Source of the DNA: Acidilobaceae archaeon
Lineage (GTDB): Archaea; Thermoproteota; Thermoprotei_A; Sulfolobales; Acidilobaceae
Length of the DNA: 64,000 nt
Reading direction: 5' to 3'
NCBI GenBank assembly: GCA_027014125.1
Contig: JALWEI010000020.1
Coordinates: 58,938 to 122,937 of the forward strand
Made by a program: the position numbers and the translations under genes. This document shows, piece after piece, positions 1-7,153 of the stretch; position 1 is the first letter of the stretch; every line of letters starts with the position of its first letter. The notes under the pieces are model-generated. The model did not search any database, was not told where the DNA came from, and saw only the letters and a program-made list of their open reading frames with translations.

Positions 1-908
1 GCGTGGATCTCGGGCTCGAGGAGCTTGTTGCCCCTCCTAATGGGCTTAAGCATAGGCTTCTGGCCTCCTCGAGCCGTGAGGCGCTTGTTGACGCGGCTAG
101 GAGGTTCTATAGGGAGTCCTGGAAGGCCGGTGTTGGACTGGTAGTCGATTTCCGCGAGTTGGGTGGGTTAGGATGCCTCACAGCTAGGGAGGCCCTAGAT
201 GGGGTTGAAGGAGGGCTCCAGGTGCTTATCCTGGGCAGGCCTGGGCCAGGGTGGCCTCGTGGCTGTGATGGTCTTGGCATCTCGTCTCCCCTCGACTATA
301 GCGAGTCGGAGCTTGCATCCCTTGCTAAACATAGGCCTGCTATGGCTCACGTCGCGGAGACCCGGGATTCCAGGCTTGGGGGGGACTTGGAGCTTGCGCT
401 TCGCTATGGTTTCGATGGGGTTGTTCATGGGGTTTACCTTGATAGGGGCGATCTAGAGTATATGAGGAGCCGTGGTGTGGGTCTTGTATTGTGTGTTAGG
501 AGTAATATGTGGCATGGTATTGGCTTGCCTCCCCTTACCGATGTTATAGGGTCTGGAGTCACTGTTGGGCTGGGTACTGATAATGCCTCATGGATCCCCC
601 CTGATGTGTGGGAGGAGGCTCGTGCCCTCCTCTTCCTGGCGCGCCTGCGTGGTGTTAAGAGGTCTGCTAGGTGGATCCTGGAGTCCCTTCTCGTGGGGGG
701 CTATCGTATCGTAGGCTCTAGCCCTAAGCTGATAGTTGAGGGTGGCCCGGCTAGATTCCTCCTCTTCCATATAAGTCATGGCAACCTTGGGGGGATGGGG
801 GACCCATATTACTGGCTCCTAAAAAGGGTTGGGATGCACTCGCTCTATGCTAGGATAGATGATGGGAGGGTGCATAGGCTAGGCTTTGCCGAGGCCGGCG
901 TCTATTAG
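1..908 (+). CDS. Amidohydrolase-family protein, 5'-truncated by the window edge
   Basis: The reading frame is open at the left edge, so the N-terminus lies outside the window; the GTG at 3 is probably internal. The visible part looks like the later half of a metal-dependent amidohydrolase TIM barrel of the chlorohydrolase/deaminase type. It has a HVAET strand with a His, which in the family is a metal ligand, and a GLGTDNA motif near residue 193 carrying the Asp that usually activates water. The HxH motif expected near the N-terminus of such enzymes is not visible and would lie upstream. The substrate cannot be told from the sequence. The 3' end overlaps the convergent SCP2 gene by 30 bases. 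Family confidence is good and specificity unknown. Confidence 0.72.
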   Translation, partial: VDLGLEELVAPPNGLKHRLLASSSREALVDAARRFYRESWKAGVGLVVDFRELGGLGCLTAREALDGVEGGLQVLILGRPGPGWPRGCDGLGISSPLDYSESELASLAKHRPAMAHVAETRDSRLGGDLELALRYGFDGVVHGVYLDRGDLEYMRSRGVGLVLCVRSNMWHGIGLPPLTDVIGSGVTVGLGTDNASWIPPDVWEEARALLFLARLRGVKRSARWILESLLVGGYRIVGSSPKLIVEGGPARFLLFHISHGNLGGMGDPYYWLLKRVGMHSLYARIDDGRVHRLGFAEAGVY

Positions 909-1214
909 CTTCTTTAGATTCATCGTGTCTAGCACGTTCCCCGTTATCTTGAGCTGCCTGGTCATGAACGCCTTCATGGCGTCTAGCTCGCCGTTTAGTA
1001 TCTTCTCTAGCACCTCCCGGGTTGCGGATAGCGTGGCTATCGGGCTAGGGTGCTTGCCCTCCTTGACCTCCATCTTCCCGTCCTTTATCTCGATGTAGAA
1101 CTCGCCGTCTCCCTCCACTACGAACTGGTATACCTTGCTCCAGGTCTTGACCTCCGGCATCCTCTCCTTAGCCTTCTCGAAGAGGTCTAGGAGCTTGCTC
1201 TTTAGCTCCTCCAC
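879..1214 (-). CDS. SCP2 sterol-carrier-like domain protein
   Basis: A single-domain protein of about 111 residues resembling the SCP2 family, which binds lipids or acyl-CoA in a hydrophobic tunnel. The pattern is typical: a charged N-terminal helix, a β-strand pair (YQFVVEGDGEFYIEIKDGK), a glycine/proline turn, then DAMKAFMTRQLKITGNV, which matches the family's ending where a strand is followed by the L-x-I-x-G-(N/D) turn. An in-frame GTG at 1223 exists, but the GTG at 1214 sits 6 bases after a GGGTG Shine-Dalgarno and is preferred. It is cytoplasmic, with no signal or membrane segment. A DUF35 acyl-CoA-associated gene lies divergently next door, so a role in isoprenoid or acyl-CoA lipid metabolism is possible, but this is inference. 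Confidence 0.75.
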   Translation of the reverse strand: MEELKSKLLDLFEKAKERMPEVKTWSKVYQFVVEGDGEFYIEIKDGKMEVKEGKHPSPIATLSATREVLEKILNGELDAMKAFMTRQLKITGNVLDTMNLKKLIDAGLGKA

Positions 1215-1375
1215 TTGCCCCACCCTAAGCTACTTGTACCATCTACCCGGTTTATCCCTGTTAAAGTCAACACGCACATACAACACTATGTCCATGGCTA
1301 TATTAAACCTGTGCACGGAGACTAGGGTTTAATAATAGCTGGCCTTCAGGCAAGTATAGCGCATTGATGTACAGC

Positions 1376-1382
1376 TATTAAA
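1376..1382 (+). promoter_or_regulatory. TATA box of the DUF35 gene
   Basis: TATTAAA lies 37 bases before the ATG at 1419 inside the divergent gap between the SCP2 and DUF35 genes. That spacing fits an archaeal TATA box with transcription starting near 1405 and a very short leader. Confidence 0.5.
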
Positions 1383-1418
1383 CCCCGCCACCTCCAATAC
1401 CTCCATGGTGTACACGTT

Positions 1419-1958
1419 ATGAGCCAGAAGGAGATGGCAGACGCGTTCATGAAGCAGGTGGAGGACTTTGCAAACATGATGAAGCAGAGCATGGGTCTCC
1501 CCCTGGTGTTCGACCAGAAGACTGGGACTGCGCTCTGGTTCGACCAGCGGGAGCTAAGACTACGCTTCTTCATAAGTGTTGAGAGGATCAAGAAGTTCTT
1601 TGAGGCCCTGAGCGAGGGCAAGGTGCTAGCTACGAGATGCAAGGAGACCGGCAAGATCTACTTCCCCCCGCAGGTTGACTGCCCCGATGCCCCCGACAGC
1701 GAGGTAGAGTGGGTGGAGCTACCCAGGGATGGGGAGCTTGTTGCCTATACAGTGATCTACACGAAGCCCTACACGTTCAGCCACTACCCCGATTATGCTG
1801 TAGGCGTTGCCAGGCTCTCCAATGGGGTCCAGGTTCTTGCCTGGGTTAGGGAGACTGACCCTAGCAAGCTCAGGGTGGGTATGAAGGTTAGGCTGGAAGT
1901 GGTTAAGAGGGAGCCGGAGGGCTATCTCACCTACGAGCTGGTTCCTGTTGAGGGCTAG
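1419..1958 (+). CDS. DUF35 OB-fold protein with degenerate zinc ribbon
   Basis: Matches the DUF35 family (rubredoxin-like zinc ribbon followed by an OB fold), proteins that usually scaffold thiolase/HMG-CoA synthase complexes in archaea and channel acyl-CoA. After an N-terminal helical part of about 45 residues comes the family helix (FFEALSEGKVLATRC), the ribbon region with FPP, then the OB fold (VAYTVIYTKP to GMKVRLEVV). The usual four ribbon cysteines are reduced to two: RCKETGK replaces the RCxxCG knuckle and DCPDAPD replaces CPxC. The protein probably does not bind zinc normally. No thiolase or HMG-CoA synthase gene is present in this window. The stop codon overlaps the stop of the convergent next gene through a shared CTAG. 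Confidence 0.75.
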   Translation: MSQKEMADAFMKQVEDFANMMKQSMGLPLVFDQKTGTALWFDQRELRLRFFISVERIKKFFEALSEGKVLATRCKETGKIYFPPQVDCPDAPDSEVEWVELPRDGELVAYTVIYTKPYTFSHYPDYAVGVARLSNGVQVLAWVRETDPSKLRVGMKVRLEVVKREPEGYLTYELVPVEG

Positions 1959-2314
1959 CAGCACCTGAGGGAGAATATGAGGCCCACTTTTCTATAGATC
2001 TCATCGACCAGGTCGTCCTCATCTCTTATCCTGTAATTGCCTGGTTCTAGCTCCTCCACTATGCCCTTGCCTGCTAGCTCCTTTAGGATCTCCTCTACGA
2101 ATTCCCTCGTGTAGGCCTCCTCGCTTACACCCCAGTCTATCTTGCCTTTCGTCTCCCTTATGATCCTTCTCCCTTCCCTTGCTATGGCCTCGGGGCTGGC
2201 GTTCTCCCTCCTATTGTTTAGCCTTAGTATGGATAGGATTGTTAGCATCACTCCTCGTGGCCGGCCCTCGGCGAAGTCCTTGTATATCTTCTCTAGGGTA
2301 TCCTTTACGCCCAT
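1955..2314 (-). CDS. Hypothetical helical protein, possible winged-helix
   Basis: I do not recognise this family. The 119-residue product is charged and mostly helical. Its C-terminal half (FVEEILKELAGKGIVEELEPGNYRI) has the helix, helix and β-wing pattern of a winged-helix DNA-binding domain. A good Shine-Dalgarno, GGGGTG, lies 5 bases before the ATG at 2314. Two cysteines form the extreme C-terminus (LRCC). It ends on the CTAG shared with the DUF35 gene. A regulatory role is only a guess. Confidence 0.55.
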   Translation of the reverse strand: MGVKDTLEKIYKDFAEGRPRGVMLTILSILRLNNRRENASPEAIAREGRRIIRETKGKIDWGVSEEAYTREFVEEILKELAGKGIVEELEPGNYRIRDEDDLVDEIYRKVGLIFSLRCC

Positions 2315-2430
2315 AGCTACACCCCTGGCTGGCAGTGTGCCCCCCGGGGAGATTTAAACCCGTTCTAGGCCTGCATGGCGCGGGTAAACCTGATTAGCTC
2401 CTATTGCAGCCGTGGCTTGCTATGGGTTGA

Positions 2431-3285
2431 GTGTTGGATAGGCGGCCGCTGGTCTCTATAGTGATTCCCACATATAACAGCGCTAGGACTCTGGGCCGTA
2501 CGCTGGAGTCTATAGCCAGGCAGACGTACGGCAATATAGAGGTTATCGTTGTCGATAAGGGTTCTAGCGACTCTACTGTGGATGTGGCTAGGAGCTTCGG
2601 GGCTAGGGTTCTGGTTGTTGGTGCTAGTGAGAGGAGTGAGCAGAAGAACGTGGGCGCTAGGGAGGCTAGGGGCGACTACCTTTACTTCGTAGATTCCGAC
2701 TTCATACTGGAGCCTGGGGTTGTCGAGGAGGCTGTGGATAAGTGTGAGGTGGAGGGGTATGATGCAGTGCTCATTCACAACACCTCGGATCCTACAGTAA
2801 GCTTCTGGGCACGCGTGAGGAAGTTTGAGAGGGACTTCTACATGGGTGACCGCCTTAATGTTGCGGTGCGTTTCATGAGGCGCGACGTGTTCTTTAGCGT
2901 TGGCGGGTTTGACGAGGGGCTTGTTGCAGGCGAGGATTACGACCTTCATAATAGGATTGCCAGGGCTGGCTACAGGATCGGGGAGATACGGTCCAGGGAG
3001 ATCCATATAGGTGAGCCCCGGTCCCTCCTAGAGGTTGCCAGGAAGCACTTCTACTATGGGAAGACTATAGGTAGGTTCATAGCAAAGAATGGCCGGCGTG
3101 GTGTTGCCCAGCTCAGCCCTGTTAGGCCGTCCTACTTGAAGCAGTGGAGGAGGTTCTTTGATGATCCCCTTGTCACGGTGGGGTTTATCGTGTACCAGGC
3201 GGTTAGATACTCCTCAGCGCTTGCTGGCCTCCTGGCAGGGGGCCTGGAGGCTGGGGCTAGGAGGCTTAGGGGCGCGAATCGGTAA
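2431..3285 (+). CDS. Family 2 glycosyltransferase
   Basis: A GT-A fold inverting glycosyltransferase of about 284 residues. It opens with the family motif VSIVIPTYN at residues 8-16, contains the nucleotide-sugar/metal DxD-type site VDSD at 87-90, and has a GGFDEGLVAGEDYDL acceptor-side motif where ED supplies the likely catalytic base. A hydrophobic stretch near the C-terminus (FIVYQAVRYSSALAGLLAGGL) could lie against or in the membrane. The GTG at 2431 is the likely start because an upstream ATG at 2422 hits a stop at once. It may add sugars to lipid-linked glycans for surface glycoproteins. The aspS gene follows about 60 bases downstream on the same strand, with no functional link evident. 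Confidence 0.85.
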   Translation: MLDRRPLVSIVIPTYNSARTLGRTLESIARQTYGNIEVIVVDKGSSDSTVDVARSFGARVLVVGASERSEQKNVGAREARGDYLYFVDSDFILEPGVVEEAVDKCEVEGYDAVLIHNTSDPTVSFWARVRKFERDFYMGDRLNVAVRFMRRDVFFSVGGFDEGLVAGEDYDLHNRIARAGYRIGEIRSREIHIGEPRSLLEVARKHFYYGKTIGRFIAKNGRRGVAQLSPVRPSYLKQWRRFFDDPLVTVGFIVYQAVRYSSALAGLLAGGLEAGARRLRGANR

Positions 3286-3346
3286 TATACTAGTACTCCT
3301 CACACTCGCCCCTAAGCCTGGGAGTGGATAGGGGAGGGTGCACGGC

Positions 3347-4672
3347 ATGCTTAAGCGCTTGTTCATAGGGGACCTGCTTGCCAGGGAGGACCTGGTAGGC
3401 TCCCAGGTTAGGGTTTGTGGCTGGGTCCATAATATTAGGGATGTTGGCAGGATCAAGTTCCTCGTGCTTAGGGATAGGACCGGGTTTATACAGGCTGTTG
3501 TGAAGGCTGGCGAGGCTCCGGAGTGGGTTGTGGAGGAGGCTTCAAAGCTTAAGCTCGAGAGCGTGGTTTGCGTAGATGGGGTCCTGGCTAGGGGCAAGGC
3601 TAAGGAGGGCGTCGAGGTTAAGGTAAAGTCTATACGCATCCTGTCTACACCCGTCGAGCCTCTACCCCTAGAGCCGGATACAAGTACTGGTAGCATACTG
3701 GCTACCAGGCTCAACTATAGGTGGCTGGACCTCCGGAACCCTAGGGTTACCAAGGTCTTCCTACTCGAGTCCTGGGTGGCGTGGCAGTTTAGGGAATATT
3801 ACCGTAGCCAGGGCTTCGTAGAGATATTTACTCCCAAGATAGTGGCTGCTGGCACCGAGAGCGGGGCCGAGGTGTTCCCCGTCATCTACTTTGGCAGGGA
3901 GGCCTTCCTCGCCCAGAGCCCCCAGTTCTACAAGCAGTTCGCAGTCATCGGTGGCCTCGAGAGGGTGTTCGAGGTCGGCCCCGTGTTCAGGGCTGAGCCG
4001 CATCACACTACCAGGCACCTTACAGAGTATCACAGCCTCGACATAGAGCTCGGGTTCATTGAAGGGTATGAGGATGTTATGGACTACGTCGAGGGCTTCT
4101 TCAAGGAGATGCTGGGCAACCTCCAGAGGGACCCCCAGCTCAAGCCTATACTAGAGGAGTTCAATGTCGATATCCTGGTGCCAAAGGAGGTGCCCCGGGT
4201 CTCTATAAGGGACGCCTACAAGATCCTAGAGGAGGAGTACGGCAAGAAGATACCCTACGGCGAGGATCTAGACAGTGAGGCAGAGAGGCTGCTTGGCGAC
4301 TACGCCAGGAAGCACTACGACTCGGACCTCATATTCGTCACGGAGTACCCATGGAAGGTTAGACCATTCTACACCATGAGGAAGGAGGACGAGCCAGAGT
4401 GGACCTACGGCTTCGACCTACTCTACAAGGGCCTGGAGGTCGTAACCGGAGGCCAGAGAGAGCATAGATACGAGGTACTCCTAGACAACCTAAAGGACAA
4501 GGGCCTAAACCCCGAGTCATTCAAGTTCTACCTAGACTTCTTCAAGCACGGAGCCCCACCCCACGGAGGAGCGGGGATGGGCCTAGAAAGGATCGTAATG
4601 CAGACCCTAGGCCTAGACAACATAAGAGAAGCCAGACTCCTACCCAGGGACCCCGAGAGAGTCACCCCCTAA
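3347..4672 (+). CDS. aspS: Aspartyl-tRNA synthetase
   Basis: Charges tRNA-Asp with aspartate; class IIb synthetase, cytoplasmic, 441 residues as in other archaea. An N-terminal OB-fold anticodon-binding domain (GWVHNIRD, FLVLRDRTG) is followed by the catalytic core: motif 2 around FRAEPHHTTRHLTEYHSLDIE and motif 3 in GMGLERIVMQTLGLDNIRE with its ATP-binding Arg. The ATG at 3347 is preferred to the GTG at 3338 because GGAGGG sits 8 bases before it. Whether the enzyme is discriminating, or also charges tRNA-Asn, cannot be settled here. Synonymous codons drift from T/G-ending at the 5' end to almost purely C/A-ending at the 3' end. A tRNA-Asp gene begins 54 bases downstream. Confidence 0.95.
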   Translation: MLKRLFIGDLLAREDLVGSQVRVCGWVHNIRDVGRIKFLVLRDRTGFIQAVVKAGEAPEWVVEEASKLKLESVVCVDGVLARGKAKEGVEVKVKSIRILSTPVEPLPLEPDTSTGSILATRLNYRWLDLRNPRVTKVFLLESWVAWQFREYYRSQGFVEIFTPKIVAAGTESGAEVFPVIYFGREAFLAQSPQFYKQFAVIGGLERVFEVGPVFRAEPHHTTRHLTEYHSLDIELGFIEGYEDVMDYVEGFFKEMLGNLQRDPQLKPILEEFNVDILVPKEVPRVSIRDAYKILEEEYGKKIPYGEDLDSEAERLLGDYARKHYDSDLIFVTEYPWKVRPFYTMRKEDEPEWTYGFDLLYKGLEVVTGGQREHRYEVLLDNLKDKGLNPESFKFYLDFFKHGAPPHGGAGMGLERIVMQTLGLDNIREARLLPRDPERVTP

Positions 4673-4726
4673 CACCACAGGGAAACCCATAAAAACCCGT
4701 AGAAGAGAACCAACCCACCCGGGAGC

Positions 4727-4804
4727 GCCGCGGTAGTATAGCCTGGCCTAGTATGCGGGCCTGTCAAGCCCGTGACCCGGGTTCAAATCCCGGCCGCGGC
4801 GCCA
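4727..4804 (+). tRNA. tRNA-Asp (GTC), CCA encoded
   Basis: A complete cloverleaf: acceptor GCCGCGG (4727-4733) pairs with CCGCGGC (4794-4800), the anticodon stem CGGGC/GCCCG encloses loop CTGTCAA with anticodon GTC, and the T arm is CCGGG-TTCAAAT-CCCGG. The discriminator is G (4801), followed by a genomically encoded CCA (4802-4804). No intron is visible. A TATA-like CATAAAAACC lies about 35 bases upstream. The gene directly follows aspS, whose product charges it. Confidence 0.95.
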
Positions 4805-4934
4805 CACAACTCCACTTATCCCAAAGCAATACCACCAGAAAACACATACTACCATCAAACAAGCACCACACAAACACTATAACAGCAAAGACACGACCAC
4901 CCTTATCCCATGCACTGCCATGGTAAGGAGCTAA
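4805..4934. other. Non-coding gap between convergent tRNA genes, extreme A/C content
   Basis: About 130 bases with no gene. The + strand here is overwhelmingly A and C with very few G or T, whereas just past the tRNA-Cys (5041 onward) the + strand becomes equally extreme in T and G. I see no clear terminator hairpin or box C/D motif. Confidence 0.6.
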
Positions 4935-5036
4935 TGGAGCCGGGGCCGGGATTCGAACCCGGGATCAAACGGGTATCTGCGATGGGCAGGCTAGCCTACT
5001 GCAGCCCGCCGCCTTTGACCGCTCGGCCACCCCGGC
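4935..5036 (-). tRNA. tRNA-Cys (GCA) with a 24-base intron, CCA encoded
   Basis: Read on the minus strand, acceptor GCCGGGG (5036-5030) pairs with CCCCGGC (4945-4939), followed by discriminator T (4938), as expected for archaeal tRNA-Cys, and encoded CCA (4937-4935). The D arm is GCC/GGC, the anticodon stem GCGGG/CCCGT, and the T arm CCGGG-TTCGAAT-CCCGG. Anticodon GCA occupies 5002-5000. The anticodon loop is interrupted after position 37 by an intron at 4998-4975. Exon CTGC (positions 32-35) pairs with intron GCAG, giving the 4-bp central helix with AG^T and AT^A bulges of a bulge-helix-bulge splice site. Confidence 0.9.
4975..4998 (-). other. Archaeal tRNA intron in tRNA-Cys (position 37/38)
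   Basis: 24 bases are removed by the archaeal splicing endonuclease at the canonical 37/38 position. Cutting after the second base of each 3-base bulge restores the loop CTGCAGA between the GCGGG and CCCGT stems. The inner helix beside the central helix is weak, so the motif may be a relaxed form. Confidence 0.8.
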
Positions 5037-5068
5037 TCTCCGTGTTGTTTCTGTGTTGTTGGGGTTTA

Positions 5069-5965
5069 TTAGGGTAGTGTGGCGTGTTTGTTTATTCCTG
5101 ATTCTTCTATCATTTTTCTTGATATGAATTCTGGTAGTTGTAGTAGTATTTCTTTGTGTTTTGTGTTTTCTAGGTTTTGTATTTCTTTTTTGGCGTCTTG
5201 TATTAGTTTTTCTAGTATGTTTTTTGTTTTTATTATGAGGTCTCCGTCTGTTGGGTTTATCCATTGGTAGTATAGTTGTTCTGTGGGGTCTAGTTGTCTT
5301 CCTGTTTTTGTGTGTTGTATGTAGTCTACCATGTCGTCGGTTATTTGGTATATGATTCCTAGTAGTGTGCCGTATCGTGATGCGTTTTCTAGGTATTGTG
5401 TTTTGCTTGGTGATGCTAGTGCTCCTAGTTCTGATGCTAGTCTGAATAGGCTTGCCGTTTTTAGTTCTATTATCTTTATGTATGAGGTCTTGTCTAGGGT
5501 GTTGTATTTGAATGCGTCTAGTATTTCTCCTTTGACTGTGTCTTCCCATGCTCTTATTACTCGTTTTATTGCTTCGAATCCGTATCGTTCTACTCTTCTC
5601 TGTGCTACTGCTATTAGTAGTAGGCTTGCTAGTGCTGTTTTTGATGTTGAGTATGCTATCCATGCTGAGGGTTTTCCCCTTCTTATCGTGTCCATGTCTG
5701 CCATGTCGTCTAGTGCTAGGCTTGCTGAGTGTACTAGCTCTATTGATATCGCTGCGTCTATGGCTTCCTCTATTGTTCCTCCTAGGGCTTGTGCCATGGT
5801 TAGGGTTAGGAATCCTCTGAACCTTTTTCCTCCCTCTGCTATGTATGCTAGGATCTCTTGGGTTGCTGCGTCTCCTATCTCGGTTATAACTGGCTGTAGC
5901 TTCGTGTCTATTAGTTTCCTTGCTTTTACCCATTCCTCTACTATTATCTCATCGCTCTCCTTCAA
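5069..5965 (-). CDS. Polyprenyl diphosphate synthase (trans-isoprenyl chain elongation)
   Basis: Condenses isopentenyl diphosphate onto allylic diphosphates to build archaeal membrane-lipid or quinone side chains. 298 residues, all-helical fold. The first Asp-rich motif is DDMAD (D86, D87, D90) and the second DDMVD (D210, D211, D214), both binding Mg-diphosphate; GGKRFRG at 45-51 binds substrate, with the usual final Pro replaced by Gly. The fifth residue before the first motif is Ala81, where archaeal GGPP synthases often carry a bulky aromatic, so the product may be longer than C20 (inference). Start is a TTG at 5965. The 3' half of the gene is much lower in G+C than its neighbours, and its coding strand is A/C-rich. 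It lies downstream of the UPF0216-fibrillarin-Nop5 genes on the same strand. Confidence 0.88.
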   Translation of the reverse strand: MKESDEIIVEEWVKARKLIDTKLQPVITEIGDAATQEILAYIAEGGKRFRGFLTLTMAQALGGTIEEAIDAAISIELVHSASLALDDMADMDTIRRGKPSAWIAYSTSKTALASLLLIAVAQRRVERYGFEAIKRVIRAWEDTVKGEILDAFKYNTLDKTSYIKIIELKTASLFRLASELGALASPSKTQYLENASRYGTLLGIIYQITDDMVDYIQHTKTGRQLDPTEQLYYQWINPTDGDLIIKTKNILEKLIQDAKKEIQNLENTKHKEILLQLPEFISRKMIEESGINKHATLP

Positions 5966-6010
5966 TTATTCATCTTCCCCCGGGTTTGGGTTTGGGGCTT
6001 GTGCTCCTGG

Positions 6011-6430
6011 CTAGAGTGTTATTGTGACGAATATAATAGTCTTGTATTTTGATAGCAGTCGTGTGAAGTCTTCTACCTCGAGCTCCTCTAGTCCCTGTGA
6101 CGTGTAGTCTCCTGTTACTAGTATCTCTACTAGTCTCTTCTGCCATATGTCGCCCATTACTAGGTACTTCCTGGTGCCGTCGCTGTATTTAATGTATTTG
6201 AGTATTATTGGTACGCTCATTAGCCTCCAGAAGTATGGGGGTACTAGGCTGATTATTTTCCTTGCCTCCTCGTCGTCTATTATGTGCTCGTCTCCCGAGT
6301 ATAGCTGTATCCTCCTCTCGCCCCGGTTCAGGTCCTCTATTGTGAGCCGTGATTGTGGTAGTAGTGCTGAGAGTCGTGCCGCGTCTCTCCTGTACTTTGC
6401 TATTATCCTCTTTTCTAGTCCCTTGTTCAT
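6011..6430 (-). CDS. UPF0216 (DUF61) conserved archaeal protein
   Basis: Matches the small archaeal UPF0216 family of unknown function. Recognisable features are an N-terminal basic helix (KRIIAKYRRDAARLSALLP), the LTIEDLNRGERRI segment, a GDEHIIDDEEARKI stretch, and the hydrophobic SVPIILKYI strand. No membrane segment or catalytic motif is obvious. It begins one base after the fibrillarin stop codon, so the two are almost certainly co-transcribed and perhaps translationally coupled. That context hints at an RNA-related role, which is inference only. Confidence 0.75.
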   Translation of the reverse strand: MNKGLEKRIIAKYRRDAARLSALLPQSRLTIEDLNRGERRIQLYSGDEHIIDDEEARKIISLVPPYFWRLMSVPIILKYIKYSDGTRKYLVMGDIWQKRLVEILVTGDYTSQGLEELEVEDFTRLLSKYKTIIFVTITL

Positions 6431-6431
6431 G

Positions 6432-7136
6432 CTACTTCCTCCTGAACCTGGCGTATATCATTGCGTGGTCCCGGTCGAACGGGTCTAGGTGCACCACGTC
6501 TAGTATCTCGAACCCGCTCTCCTCTAGGACCTTGATCTCCTTCTTGTAGACCTCGCTGGGCTCTGTTGTTACATCTATGCTCCTGGCCTTTATTGCCATG
6601 AGCATGTAGCCGCCGTCTACTAGGAATACCTTCGCGTTCCTAGATACTATTAGGGCCTGTTCTGGCTGGGCTACGTCTGCGTAGAGGCCATCTACCCCCT
6701 CTGCTAGGTGGCGGTACTTCTCTGGGAACCTGGCGTCTCCTAGTATCGGGTATATGTTCCTCCTCTCTTGTACTACTAGTAGTAGGTCCCTCATCACTCT
6801 GGGCGCGAATTCGACGCCGTAGATCCGGCCTTTCTCTCCTACTATGTCGCTTATGTGGCTGGCCGTAGTCCCGCTGGCTATGCCTAGATATAGTATCCTG
6901 TCTCCCTCCTTTATTGGGAGCTCCTCTATGCCTTTGAGTAGTGATGCTGCTAGCTTGCTCCTGTAGGCGTTCCACTCCCTGTACTCTACTCCGTCGTAGT
7001 TGAATATCCTCTCCCCGTATACCCTCTGCCCTGGTACTAGGTTCCTTGTGGCTAGCCTCAGGCTCCCGTCTTCGAGCTCTACGATGTATACCCCCTTGTA
7101 TCTAGGGTGCTCCTCTACCTTTACTACTCCTACCAC
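6432..7136 (-). CDS. flpA: Fibrillarin, box C/D sRNP 2'-O-methyltransferase
   Basis: The catalytic subunit of archaeal box C/D sRNPs, methylating ribose 2'-OH groups of rRNA and tRNA at sites chosen by guide RNAs. 234 residues, archaeal type without the eukaryotic GAR domain. A short N-terminal β-domain (residues 1-55) precedes the Rossmann methyltransferase core. SAM-binding motif I is [12 protein letters not shown], followed by [14 protein letters not shown] with the acidic residue after β2 (here GRIYGVEFA), GDARFP, and [13 protein letters not shown]. The K-D-K-E-like catalytic set appears complete ([20 protein letters not shown]). It starts with GTG 17 bases after Nop5, in the classic archaeal Nop5-fibrillarin operon. 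Confidence 0.95.
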   Translation of the reverse strand: MVGVVKVEEHPRYKGVYIVELEDGSLRLATRNLVPGQRVYGERIFNYDGVEYREWNAYRSKLAASLLKGIEELPIKEGDRILYLGIASGTTASHISDIVGEKGRIYGVEFAPRVMRDLLLVVQERRNIYPILGDARFPEKYRHLAEGVDGLYADVAQPEQALIVSRNAKVFLVDGGYMLMAIKARSIDVTTEPSEVYKKEIKVLEESGFEILDVVHLDPFDRDHAMIYARFRRK

Positions 7137-7153
7137 GCCTTCTCACCCCTCCC

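Noticed and set aside
4805..4934. Small RNA between the two tRNAs
   Set aside because: No clear C/D or K-turn motifs and no promoter distinct from the tRNAs; the A/C bias alone is not evidence of a gene.
4965..5933. 322-residue minus-strand open frame rich in Arg, Lys, Thr and His
   Set aside because: It overlaps the polyprenyl synthase in another frame and crosses the tRNA-Cys; its composition is an artefact of A/C-rich codons and it has no domain pattern.
5331..6014. 227-residue plus-strand frame rich in Ser
   Set aside because: It is the shadow of the polyprenyl synthase on the opposite strand, without a Shine-Dalgarno or motifs.
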